DNA from: JAENVT01 sp040006755
GTDB lineage: Bacteria > Actinomycetota > Acidimicrobiia > Acidimicrobiales > Ilumatobacteraceae
Direction of reading: 5' to 3'
Assembly: GCA_040006755.1 (NCBI GenBank)
Contig: JBDTWJ010000163.1
Coordinates: 1-7,889, forward strand
DNA length: 7,889 nt
Part shown: positions 1 through 6,061 of the stretch, in pieces
Layout of the letters: each line of letters begins with the position of its first letter
Position numbering within the stretch: the stretch's first letter is position 1
The notes under the pieces: generated by a model
Told to the model about the DNA's origin: nothing
The model's database searches: none
What the model saw: only the letters and a program-made list of their open reading frames with translations
Position numbers and translations under genes: made by a program

Positions 1-845
1 AGGTCGTCGGCCGACACCCGAGCTACCACGGCATGACGCTCGGCACCATCGCGGTCGCCAGCCACAACACCCGCCAAGCCGGCTTCGAGCCGTTGCTGCT
101 GCCGTTCCCGAAGGTTCCGTGGAACGACCCCGAGGCCGTGGTCGAGGTGATCGAGCGCGAGGGGCCCGACACCATCGCCGGGTTCATCGCCGAGCCAATC
201 ACGGGCGCCGCGGGCGCCTGCCTGACGGCCAGCGACGAGTACTGGCAGGTGGTCACCGACATCTGCCATCGCTACGACATCTTGATGATCACCGACGAGG
301 TGATGTGTGGCTACGGCCGCACCGGCCTCAACTTCGGCTTCCAACATTTCCCGTTCGAGCCCGATGTGATCGTTGGAGGCAAAGGCCTCGGTGGCGGCTA
401 CGTGCCTATGGGCGCGGTAGCTGCCCGAACCGAGGTGGCCGATGTGCTGACCGATGCCGGGTTCATGTACTTCACGTTCACCGGCAACGATGCGGCGTGC
501 GCGGCCAGCGTCGCTGTGCTCGACATCATGGAGCGTGAGGGTCTCGTCGAGCGCGCTGCCAAGATGGGTGCGGTGCTCGGCGATCGTCTTCACGCCGAAC
601 TCGACGACCACCCTGCAGTCGTGGAGGTTCGCGGCCGCGGCATGTTCTACGGCATCGAGCTCAACATCCCGCAGCGGAAGGTTGTGACCGAGGCGCTGTC
701 GCGCGATGTGTGGGTGTATCCAGCCGGCTCTGGACCAGTGCCCAGCGCGGTGATGGTTGCGCCTCCCTTCGTCGTCACCGACGACGAACTCGACCAGATC
801 GTCTCGACACTGAAGGCCTCGATCGACACTGTGGTGGCCAATTGA
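1..845 (+). CDS. Class III PLP-dependent aminotransferase, 5'-truncated by window edge
   Basis: This is the C-terminal part of a fold-type I, class III aminotransferase, a cytoplasmic PLP enzyme that moves an amino group between an amine or omega-amino acid and a keto acid. The reading frame is open from base 3 to the TGA at 843-845, giving about 280 visible residues. The first internal ATG (33) is not the start, because the conserved RHPSYHG segment that helps hold PLP lies before it. Family proteins usually have 420-460 residues, so roughly 150 are missing upstream. Seen here: the EPITGA segment, TDEVMCGYGRTG with the PLP-pyridine Asp (codon at 294), and the Schiff-base Lys in GGKGLGGG (codon at 381). 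The C-terminal MVAPPF segment lacks the Leu-Arg found in GabT, so GABA specificity is unlikely. An omega-amino acid:pyruvate-type enzyme is possible, but the substrate cannot be read from the sequence. The stop overlaps the next gene. Confidence 0.93.
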   Translation, partial: VVGRHPSYHGMTLGTIAVASHNTRQAGFEPLLLPFPKVPWNDPEAVVEVIEREGPDTIAGFIAEPITGAAGACLTASDEYWQVVTDICHRYDILMITDEVMCGYGRTGLNFGFQHFPFEPDVIVGGKGLGGGYVPMGAVAARTEVADVLTDAGFMYFTFTGNDAACAASVAVLDIMEREGLVERAAKMGAVLGDRLHAELDDHPAVVEVRGRGMFYGIELNIPQRKVVTEALSRDVWVYPAGSGPVPSAVMVAPPFVVTDDELDQIVSTLKASIDTVVAN

Positions 846-2023
846 GGCGCCTCGTCGTTCTGGCACTAGCGGTGCTGAGCGTTGTCGCAGCGTGCAGCAG
901 CGACTCGTCGTCGTCGTCGACAGCGGCGACCACGGACGAAACCGTTGCGGCCGCCACAGCGCCAGCCGAAAGCCTTGTGACAGCGCCGCCCGACGTCGAC
1001 ACCGCGCCGGCGGTCACGAGTCCCGCCGTGGTGACAACGGCGGCCGCTGCCGCAGGCTGGCGCCAGGTGATGGCCTCCGGTGAGTGCATGTGCGCCGATG
1101 GCAGTCCGTACAGCTACTGGATCCGCGAGGCCGACCCGACGAAGGTCGTCTTCTTCCTGCAGGGTGGTGGTGCCTGCTTCGATGCCACGACTTGCAAGTT
1201 CGACAGTGGTTCGTACAAGACCACGACGGGGCGCGGTGACGACCCCAACAACTTCTCGACGGGTGTCTGGGACTTCAGCGACAAACGCAATCCGCTGGCC
1301 GACTATTCGTTCGTGTTCGCGCCCTACTGCACCGGCGATGTGCACTTGGGCAACGCGACCCACGAGTACGGCCCGCAGCTCACCGTGCAGCACAAGGGCT
1401 CGGTCAACGCCACGACGGCACTCAATGATCTGGCCACACAGTTCCCCGATGCCGAGCAGGTCGTCGTCACCGGCGAGAGTGCCGGCTCCGTTCCCACACC
1501 GCTGTACGCCGGTCTCGCTCATGATCTGTTGCCCAACGCCGAGATCACTGTGCTGGCCGATGGCTCCGGCGCGTACCCCGATGTCCCCGCGATCAATGCG
1601 GTGATCGGCGCAGCTTGGGGTACCGGGTCGGCAATTCCACCGTGGCCCGAGAACGCCGGTCTCACGGCGGCGACGTGGAGCTTCCCCGGACTTTTCATCC
1701 AGGCACACAAGCACGATTCCGACATCATCTTCGGACGTCACGACTATGCGTTCGACCGGGTGCAACAGCTCTTCGCTGGTCTGGCCGGTATCGCGGCCGA
1801 TGACTTGGTGACGCTGATCGACAAGAACGAGACGCAGATCGAGGCCGGGGGTGTCGATCTACGGAGCTACATTTCGCCAGGCGATTCGCACACAGTGCTG
1901 AGCAGACCCGAGTTCTACACGGAGACAGTCGAGGGGATTCCGTTGGTCGATTGGGTCAGCGACCTCGTCCGTCGCCAGCCCGACCTCGACGTGCACTGCA
2001 CGGATTGCAAGGCTCCCGGTTAG
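842..2023 (+). CDS. Pectinacetylesterase/NOTUM-family secreted lipoprotein
   Basis: This is a predicted exported serine carboxylesterase of the pectinacetylesterase (PAE/NOTUM) alpha/beta-hydrolase family, 393 residues. I chose the TTG start at 842 because it gives MRRL, a hydrophobic stretch and a lipobox, VAAC, with the lipidated Cys at residue 18. The frame is open further upstream, but those residues do not resemble a signal peptide. Residues 19-71 form a low-complexity Ser/Thr/Ala/Pro/Val tether. The catalytic domain begins near residue 72. It carries QGGGACFDATTC (107-118, oxyanion region), APYCTGDVH, and GESAGS with nucleophile Ser213. Asp292 (in KHDSD) and His350 (in GDSHTV) are the likely triad partners. 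Several Cys residues, including a C-terminal HCTDC, suggest disulfides outside the membrane. The start overlaps the preceding stop by 4 nt (TTGA), implying coupling. Family members remove acetyl or acyl esters from polysaccharides or proteins. The real substrate is unknown, and pectin is only the family name. Confidence 0.88.
   Translation: MRRLVVLALAVLSVVAACSSDSSSSSTAATTDETVAAATAPAESLVTAPPDVDTAPAVTSPAVVTTAAAAAGWRQVMASGECMCADGSPYSYWIREADPTKVVFFLQGGGACFDATTCKFDSGSYKTTTGRGDDPNNFSTGVWDFSDKRNPLADYSFVFAPYCTGDVHLGNATHEYGPQLTVQHKGSVNATTALNDLATQFPDAEQVVVTGESAGSVPTPLYAGLAHDLLPNAEITVLADGSGAYPDVPAINAVIGAAWGTGSAIPPWPENAGLTAATWSFPGLFIQAHKHDSDIIFGRHDYAFDRVQQLFAGLAGIAADDLVTLIDKNETQIEAGGVDLRSYISPGDSHTVLSRPEFYTETVEGIPLVDWVSDLVRRQPDLDVHCTDCKAPG
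905..919 (+). repeat. (TCG)5 trinucleotide tract in the lipoprotein linker
   Basis: Five perfect TCG units encode Ser22-Ser26, just after the lipidated Cys18 of the esterase. Unit changes would keep the frame and only change the tether length. Poly-Ser tethers after a lipobox are common in actinobacterial lipoproteins, so this is probably simple low-complexity coding sequence. Confidence 0.8.
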
Positions 2024-2388
2024 ACGTCGTACACCTCGGGATGCTCGAGGGGATAGTTGAGCCACGAGATCATTTGACGCAGTCGCTCGTAGGCCACAAG
2101 GCGCGCCTCATCCGAGCCAGCGGCCTCGGCGTCGGTGCAGACGCCGAGCAATCGTCGTGACATGGTCGGCCCGAGCTCGAGCAGACCCGACGCGCCTTCG
2201 CTCGCCCAACGCGCGAGCACGTAGTGCACAATCGCTCCGACGGGCACGTTGATCGAGTCCGACAGCCCGCGGACGGTGCGCAGCGGATCGACATGCGAAT
2301 ACAAGGCGATGTCCGCTTTCAGGTTGGCGTCCTTGTCGTCGTCGGGCCATGGTCCGCGCCAACCTTCGAGGGTGATCGTTTTGCTCAT
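2020..2388 (-). CDS. Small conserved protein, DUF6027-like
   Basis: This gene encodes a 122-residue cytoplasmic protein of unknown function with no signal peptide or membrane segment. I recognise the pattern from actinobacterial proteins annotated as DUF6027: an N-terminal GWRGPWPDDDKDAN, then KADIALYSHVDP, VGAIVHYVLARWA, LLELGP and RLRQMISWLNYPL. That assignment is from memory and was not searched. The Trp, Asp and Arg pattern looks like a small, mostly helical, conserved domain. I prefer the ATG at 2386-2388 because the recognisable protein begins MSKTITLEGWRG. It also has a TACGAT box 7 nt upstream, the spacing expected for a leaderless mRNA. An ATG at 2425-2427 would add 13 residues and overlap the divergent reductase start by 2 nt. 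The stop overlaps the convergent esterase stop (TTAG, 2020-2023). The gene is divergent from the reductase across 37 bp, so the two may be co-controlled. Confidence 0.8.
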   Translation of the reverse strand: MSKTITLEGWRGPWPDDDKDANLKADIALYSHVDPLRTVRGLSDSINVPVGAIVHYVLARWASEGASGLLELGPTMSRRLLGVCTDAEAAGSDEARLVAYERLRQMISWLNYPLEHPEVYDV

Positions 2389-2395
2389 CGCGGCG

Positions 2396-2401
2396 ATCGT
2401 A
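2396..2401 (-). promoter_or_regulatory. Candidate -10 box (TACGAT) for the DUF6027-like gene
   Basis: On the minus strand TACGAT matches the actinobacterial TANNNT -10 pattern. It is followed by exactly 7 nt and then the ATG at 2388, so transcription would begin at or next to the A of the start codon. No Shine-Dalgarno sequence is present, which fits a leaderless message. No good -35 was found at 17-18 nt. The box lies inside the 37-bp divergent spacer, so anything binding here could affect both genes. Confidence 0.4.
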
Positions 2402-2425
2402 TGGCGACGCGCGAAGCTCATCGCC

Positions 2426-3646
2426 ATGGATCGGATCGTCGTGGTGGGCGCATCTCTGGCAGGGCTGTGGGCGTGCGAGTCACTTCGCAGCGGTGGCTAC
2501 GTGGGAACGATCACGCTGATCGGCGCCGAGTCGCATCAACCGTACGACCGGCCACCACTGAGCAAGGCCCTGTTGAAAGGCGATTGGGAGCCGGAGCGCA
2601 TCCAGCTACGCAAACCCGGCGAACTCGAGAGCCTCGGGCTCGATCTGCGGCTCGGCACCACGGCGACCGGGTTCGACGCATCCAGTCGAACCGTCACGAT
2701 CAAATCGGCTGAGGCGATCGACGCCGATGGAGTGATCATTGCAACGGGAAGCACGCCGCGACCGCTGCCGAACCAGCCCGATCTCGACGGGGTGACCATG
2801 CTGAGAACGCTCGACGATTCGCTCGCGCTGCGACGTCGCTTGGCGGATCAGCCGCGTGTCGTGGTGATCGGTGCCGGGTTCATCGGTCTCGAGGTTGCCG
2901 CTACCGCGGCCCAGAGTGGTTGCGCGGTGACCGTGCTCGAGGGCGCGCCCGCTCCTCTGATGCGCGGCCTCGGCTCGGAGATGGGTTCGGTCGTCGCCAG
3001 GGTCCACGTCCGCAACGGTGTCGATGTTCGTTGCGCCGTCTCGGTCATGGCCATCGAGGGTGTCGACGGACGCGTGACCGGCGTGCGCTTGGGCAGCGGC
3101 GAAATCGTGCCGGCCGACGTGGTCGTGGTCGGGATCGGGGTGTCGCCGGCAACCGAGTGGCTCGTGGGCAGCGGCTTGGAGATCCGGGATGGGATCGTCT
3201 GCGACGACACGCTTCGTGCTGCGCCGGGGATCTACGCCGCGGGCGACTGTGCCCGCTGGGTCAACAACCTGTTCGGCGACGTGGGCGAGGAGATGCGGGT
3301 CGAGCATTGGACGAATGCCGCAGAGCAGGGCGCCTCGGCGGCCAAGAACCTGCTCGCCGAGCTGGCGGGGAAGGTGGCTCAGCCGTACGCGCCGGTGCCG
3401 TTCTTCTGGAGCGACCAGTTCGACAGCCGCATCCAGTTCGTCGGACGAGCCCACGGCGACGACGAGGTGCGGGTCGTGGCGGGTGATCTCGACGGCAACT
3501 TCATGGCCCTGTACGGGCACGCCGGTCGGCTGCGCGGGGTGCTTGGGGTGAACATGCCCAAGCCGGTCATGCGCTGCCGAAAGCTGCTGGCGGAGCGAGC
3601 GTCCTGGGACGATGCCATAGGTCACGCCAGCACGGTCGCGCAATAA
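2426..3646 (+). CDS. FAD/NAD(P)H-dependent ferredoxin (rubredoxin) reductase family oxidoreductase
   Basis: This is a 406-residue, two-Rossmann flavoprotein that passes electrons from NAD(P)H to a small iron-sulfur protein, which would feed a P450, Rieske oxygenase or rubredoxin-dependent hydroxylase. The FAD-binding fold is at the N-terminus (VVVGASLAGLWA, 5-16, where Ser replaces the middle Gly of GxGxxG), followed by YDRPPLSK (40-47) and the ATG motif (106-108). The NAD(P) fold has GAGFIGLE (149-156), and Glu172 ends its second strand, which usually favours NADH. The second FAD motif is GIYAAGDCA (268-276). RVEHWTNAAEQG (291-302) and the C-terminal FFWSDQF (326-332) match the BphA4/putidaredoxin-reductase type, and the length is typical. 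The ATG at 2426 puts the first Rossmann strand at residue 4. The frame is open upstream without family-like sequence. There is no clear Shine-Dalgarno site. No ferredoxin, rubredoxin or oxygenase gene is in the window, so the partner is unknown. Confidence 0.92.
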   Translation: MDRIVVVGASLAGLWACESLRSGGYVGTITLIGAESHQPYDRPPLSKALLKGDWEPERIQLRKPGELESLGLDLRLGTTATGFDASSRTVTIKSAEAIDADGVIIATGSTPRPLPNQPDLDGVTMLRTLDDSLALRRRLADQPRVVVIGAGFIGLEVAATAAQSGCAVTVLEGAPAPLMRGLGSEMGSVVARVHVRNGVDVRCAVSVMAIEGVDGRVTGVRLGSGEIVPADVVVVGIGVSPATEWLVGSGLEIRDGIVCDDTLRAAPGIYAAGDCARWVNNLFGDVGEEMRVEHWTNAAEQGASAAKNLLAELAGKVAQPYAPVPFFWSDQFDSRIQFVGRAHGDDEVRVVAGDLDGNFMALYGHAGRLRGVLGVNMPKPVMRCRKLLAERASWDDAIGHASTVAQ

Positions 3647-3647
3647 A

Positions 3648-3668
3648 CCTGAGCGGTAGCAACTCAAC
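3648..3668 (+). promoter_or_regulatory. HAIR-like (HspR-type) operator candidate upstream of lon
   Basis: CCTGAGC and ACTCAAC are separated by exactly 7 nt. Against the published HAIR consensus CTTGAGT-N7-ACTCAAG they match at 5 of 7 and 6 of 7 positions. The element starts 2 nt after the upstream stop codon and ends 24 nt before the lon ATG. It covers the expected -35 region of the candidate lon promoter, a natural place for a repressor. In Streptomyces lon is a known HspR/HAIR regulon member, so the context fits. The match is imperfect and no hspR gene is in view. Confidence 0.42.
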
Positions 3669-3683
3669 TTTCGTGTTGTTACC
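3655..3683 (+). repeat. Imperfect inverted repeat in the lon leader region
   Basis: GGTAGCAAC (3655-3663) and GTTGTTACC (3675-3683) form 9-bp arms with one G.T pair and an 11-nt centre. The repeat overlaps both the right half of the HAIR-like element and the start of the -10 box. It could be an operator, or a weak RNA stem at the 3' end of the reductase message. No T-run follows it, so it is not a classical terminator. Confidence 0.4.
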
Positions 3684-3685
3684 CT
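3680..3685 (+). promoter_or_regulatory. Candidate -10 box (TACCCT) for lon
   Basis: TACCCT matches TANNNT and is followed by 7 nt and then the lon ATG at 3693, the spacing expected for a leaderless transcript. No Shine-Dalgarno sequence lies before the ATG. The hexamer at 17-nt spacing (TAGCAA, 3657-3662) is a poor -35. That would suit a promoter that is weak until derepressed or one read by an alternative sigma factor. Confidence 0.42.
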
Positions 3686-3692
3686 CGGATTC

Positions 3693-6014
3693 ATGACCGA
3701 TCTCGATACCCGCCAGCTCACTCTGCCGCTGCTGACCGTGCCCACTGTGGTGCTACCGGGGACGGTGTTCACCTTTACCCTGTCGTCCGATGCAGCACTC
3801 GCGGCGGTCCGGGCTGCCTCCGCCGGCGACGGCCGTTTGGTGCTCCAGAGCGAGGCGGCGGGTGACATGGGCGTCGTTGCCCGGGTGCCCAACACAGGGG
3901 CCATGCCGAACGGCGAGATGGCTGCAATCGTGCAGGCCGAGGTTCGAGCACGCATCATCGCTCGTCACCCCGGGGAGCGTGGCAGCGACCACGTCGACGT
4001 CGTGCTCATCGCCGACGGCCGACCAACACCCCGCGTCGAATCGGCAAGTCGCGAACTGCGTGTCGTGCTGGAAGAGATCGCCAGGTTGCGCAACAGTCGA
4101 CGGCTACCGGAGATCCTGCGCAGCATCGGCGAACCCGGCGAGTTGGCGGATGCCGTGACGACATGGGGCGAGGCGGATCTCGACCATCAGGTGGCCGTCC
4201 TGCTCGCCCTCGACCTCGGCGATCGCATCGATCTGGTCATGAGGTGGGCGAAAGATCACCTCGCCGAGCTTCAGGTCACCGCGCAGATTCGCGCCGACGT
4301 CACCGAGGGTGTCGACAAGCAACAGCGCGAGTACCTGTTGCGCCAGCAGTTGGCCGCCATCCGCAAGGAGTTGGGGGAGGGAGACGACGATGTCGTCGGT
4401 CAGTACCGCGCCAAGGTCGCAGAGCTGGCATTGCCAGAGAAGGCTTCCAACGCGGTCAACAAGGAGATCGACCGGCTCGAGCACATGGGCCAGCAATCGC
4501 CTGAGTATTCGTGGGTCCGCACGTGGCTCGATCGCATCCTCGAACTGCCCTGGAACACGCGCACCGAGGAGCAGCTCGATCTCGATCAGGCGCGAGCGGT
4601 GCTCGACGCTGATCACTACGGACTCGACGAGGTGAAGGATCGCATCGTCGAGTTCCTCGCCGTCCGCAAGTTGCGAGTCGCGCGTGACGTTCAGCCGAGC
4701 GACGGCGTGGCCAGGCAGTCAGGCGCAGTGCTGACGCTGGTTGGCCCTCCTGGCGTGGGTAAAACGAGTCTTGGCGAGTCCGTTGCTCGGGCGATGGGTC
4801 GCAAGTTCGTGCGCGTCTCGCTCGGTGGTGTGCGCGACGAGGCAGAGATCCGCGGTCATCGCCGCACATATGTTGGTAGCCAGCCGGGCCGTATCGCCCG
4901 GGCGATGATCGAGGCCGGTTCGATGAACCCTGTCGTCTTGCTCGACGAGGTCGACAAGCTCAGCGCGGGCGGATGGAGTGGAGACCCGACGGCTGCGTTG
5001 CTCGAGGTACTCGATCCCGCGCAGAACCACACGTTCCGCGACCACTACCTGGAGGTCGAACTCGACCTCAGCAACGTGGTCTTCATCGCAACGGCCAACG
5101 TCGCCGACACCATTCCGGCGCCACTGCTCGACCGCATGGAGTTCATCCGCCTCGACGGCTACACGGAGGACGAGAAGATCTTCATCGCCGAGCGCTATCT
5201 GCTGCCGCGTCAGATCGAGCTGGCCGGGTTACGCACCGACGAAGTCACGCTCACGCAGGCCGCGCTGCGGGCGACCATCACCGGCTACACACGCGAGGCT
5301 GGCGTTCGCTCGCTCGAGCGCGAGCTCGGCAAGTTGACGCGCAAGATCGCCGCGAAGGTGTCGATCGACACCGATTCAACGCCAGTCGTGGTCGGCGCCG
5401 ACGATGTGCGCACCTGGCTCGGTCGAGTCAAGGTCGACGACGAGATCCCCGAGCGCACCAACGTGCCCGGTGTCGCCACCGGCTTGGCGGTCACGGGCAT
5501 GGGCGGCGACGTGCTGTTCATCGAGACCACCGCGTTCCCGTTGGCAATCGACGGTGAGCCGTCGCTGACCCTCACCGGTCAACTCGGCGACGTGATGAAG
5601 GAGAGCGCGCAGATTGCGCTCAGCTACGTGCGGTCACATGCAGATCTGCTCGGCGTCGACCTGGCGACGATGAACAAGCGAGTGCACGTTCACGTTCCAG
5701 CCGGTGCCGTTCCGAAGGACGGCCCATCTGCAGGCATCACCATGACCACGGCCCTGGTGTCGTTGCTCACCGACCGACCGGTGAAGCCCAGTGTCGGCAT
5801 GACGGGCGAGATCACGCTGCAGGGCAAGGTCCTGCCGATCGGCGGCCTCAAGCAGAAGGTGCTCGCCGCGCATCGCGCCGGCCTCACCGAGGTGATCCTG
5901 CCGAAGCGCAACGGGCCCGATCTCGACGAACTGCCCGAGAACATTCGCGAGGCAATGACATTCCACCTCGCCGATACCTACGCCGACGTGCTTGCCGCGG
6001 CCTTTGCCAACTGA
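3693..6014 (+). CDS. lon: ATP-dependent Lon protease
   Basis: Lon is the cytoplasmic AAA+ serine protease that degrades misfolded and regulatory proteins as a homohexamer. At 773 residues it is full length (E. coli Lon has 784). The N-terminal LON substrate-binding domain covers roughly residues 8-200 (LPLLTVPTVVLPG near the start), followed by a charged helical region (VDKQQREYLLRQQL). The AAA+ module has Walker A GPPGVGKTS (351-359, Lys357) and Walker B VVLLDEVDK (Asp418, Glu419), then FIATAN and the DRME segment. The C-terminal protease domain has Ser679 in PKDGPSAG and Lys720 in GGLKQK, the Ser-Lys dyad. All catalytic residues are intact, and the only small oddity is Gln where GGLKEK is usual. 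The ATG at 3693 fits the domain start and the TACCCT box 7 nt upstream. lon seems to be transcribed separately from its neighbours and is probably heat- or stress-controlled through the HAIR-like element. Confidence 0.97.
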   Translation: MTDLDTRQLTLPLLTVPTVVLPGTVFTFTLSSDAALAAVRAASAGDGRLVLQSEAAGDMGVVARVPNTGAMPNGEMAAIVQAEVRARIIARHPGERGSDHVDVVLIADGRPTPRVESASRELRVVLEEIARLRNSRRLPEILRSIGEPGELADAVTTWGEADLDHQVAVLLALDLGDRIDLVMRWAKDHLAELQVTAQIRADVTEGVDKQQREYLLRQQLAAIRKELGEGDDDVVGQYRAKVAELALPEKASNAVNKEIDRLEHMGQQSPEYSWVRTWLDRILELPWNTRTEEQLDLDQARAVLDADHYGLDEVKDRIVEFLAVRKLRVARDVQPSDGVARQSGAVLTLVGPPGVGKTSLGESVARAMGRKFVRVSLGGVRDEAEIRGHRRTYVGSQPGRIARAMIEAGSMNPVVLLDEVDKLSAGGWSGDPTAALLEVLDPAQNHTFRDHYLEVELDLSNVVFIATANVADTIPAPLLDRMEFIRLDGYTEDEKIFIAERYLLPRQIELAGLRTDEVTLTQAALRATITGYTREAGVRSLERELGKLTRKIAAKVSIDTDSTPVVVGADDVRTWLGRVKVDDEIPERTNVPGVATGLAVTGMGGDVLFIETTAFPLAIDGEPSLTLTGQLGDVMKESAQIALSYVRSHADLLGVDLATMNKRVHVHVPAGAVPKDGPSAGITMTTALVSLLTDRPVKPSVGMTGEITLQGKVLPIGGLKQKVLAAHRAGLTEVILPKRNGPDLDELPENIREAMTFHLADTYADVLAAAFAN

Positions 6015-6025
6015 CTCGCCGGCTG

Positions 6026-6054
6026 TCGACCAGGTGCAGTGGGAGGCGTAACAT
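6026..6054 (+). promoter_or_regulatory. Candidate promoter of gabT-marR (TCGACC-N17-TAACAT)
   Basis: TAACAT (6049-6054) fits TANNNT and is followed by 7 nt and then the ATG at 6062, as in leaderless mRNAs. At 17-nt spacing lies TCGACC (6026-6031), matching TTGACA at 4 of 6 positions. A GGGAGG at 6041-6046 resembles a Shine-Dalgarno site but ends 15 nt before the ATG, too far to serve it. I saw no clear palindrome for the MarR protein in this 47-bp gap. Confidence 0.45.
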
Positions 6055-6061
6055 TGGGCGC

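Noticed and set aside
33..845. Treating the first aminotransferase as a complete 270-residue protein starting at 33
   Set aside because: The conserved RHPSYHG segment is encoded before base 33 in the same frame, and the family N-terminal domain is absent. The gene is cut by the window edge.
905..919. (TCG)5 as a phase-variation repeat
   Set aside because: Trinucleotide changes keep the frame and only alter Ser count in a flexible tether, so on/off switching is not possible.
866..1765. Minus-strand open frame (299 codons) opposite the esterase
   Set aside because: It is Arg/Gly/His-rich low-complexity translation, a shadow of the esterase coding strand.
2249..2425. Possible 59-residue N-terminal extension of the FAD oxidoreductase
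   Set aside because: It would overlap the small minus-strand gene heavily. The conserved beta strand of the FAD fold begins at MDRIVVVGAS, so the start at 2426 is better.
3655..3683. Rho-independent terminator for the reductase gene
   Set aside because: The stem is AT-moderate, the loop is 11 nt, and the following bases are CTCGG with no T-run. It is kept only as an inverted repeat.
2606..3958. Long open frame on the minus strand (450 codons) opposite the reductase and the start of lon
   Set aside because: It lies antisense to two well-recognised genes and crosses the gap between them. The translation is His/Arg/Asp-rich with no recognisable domain. Such frames are expected opposite GC-rich codons.
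6041..6046. GGGAGG as the ribosome binding site of gabT
   Set aside because: It ends 15 nt before the ATG, and no ATG, GTG or TTG in frame lies at a better distance. It probably lies in the promoter spacer.
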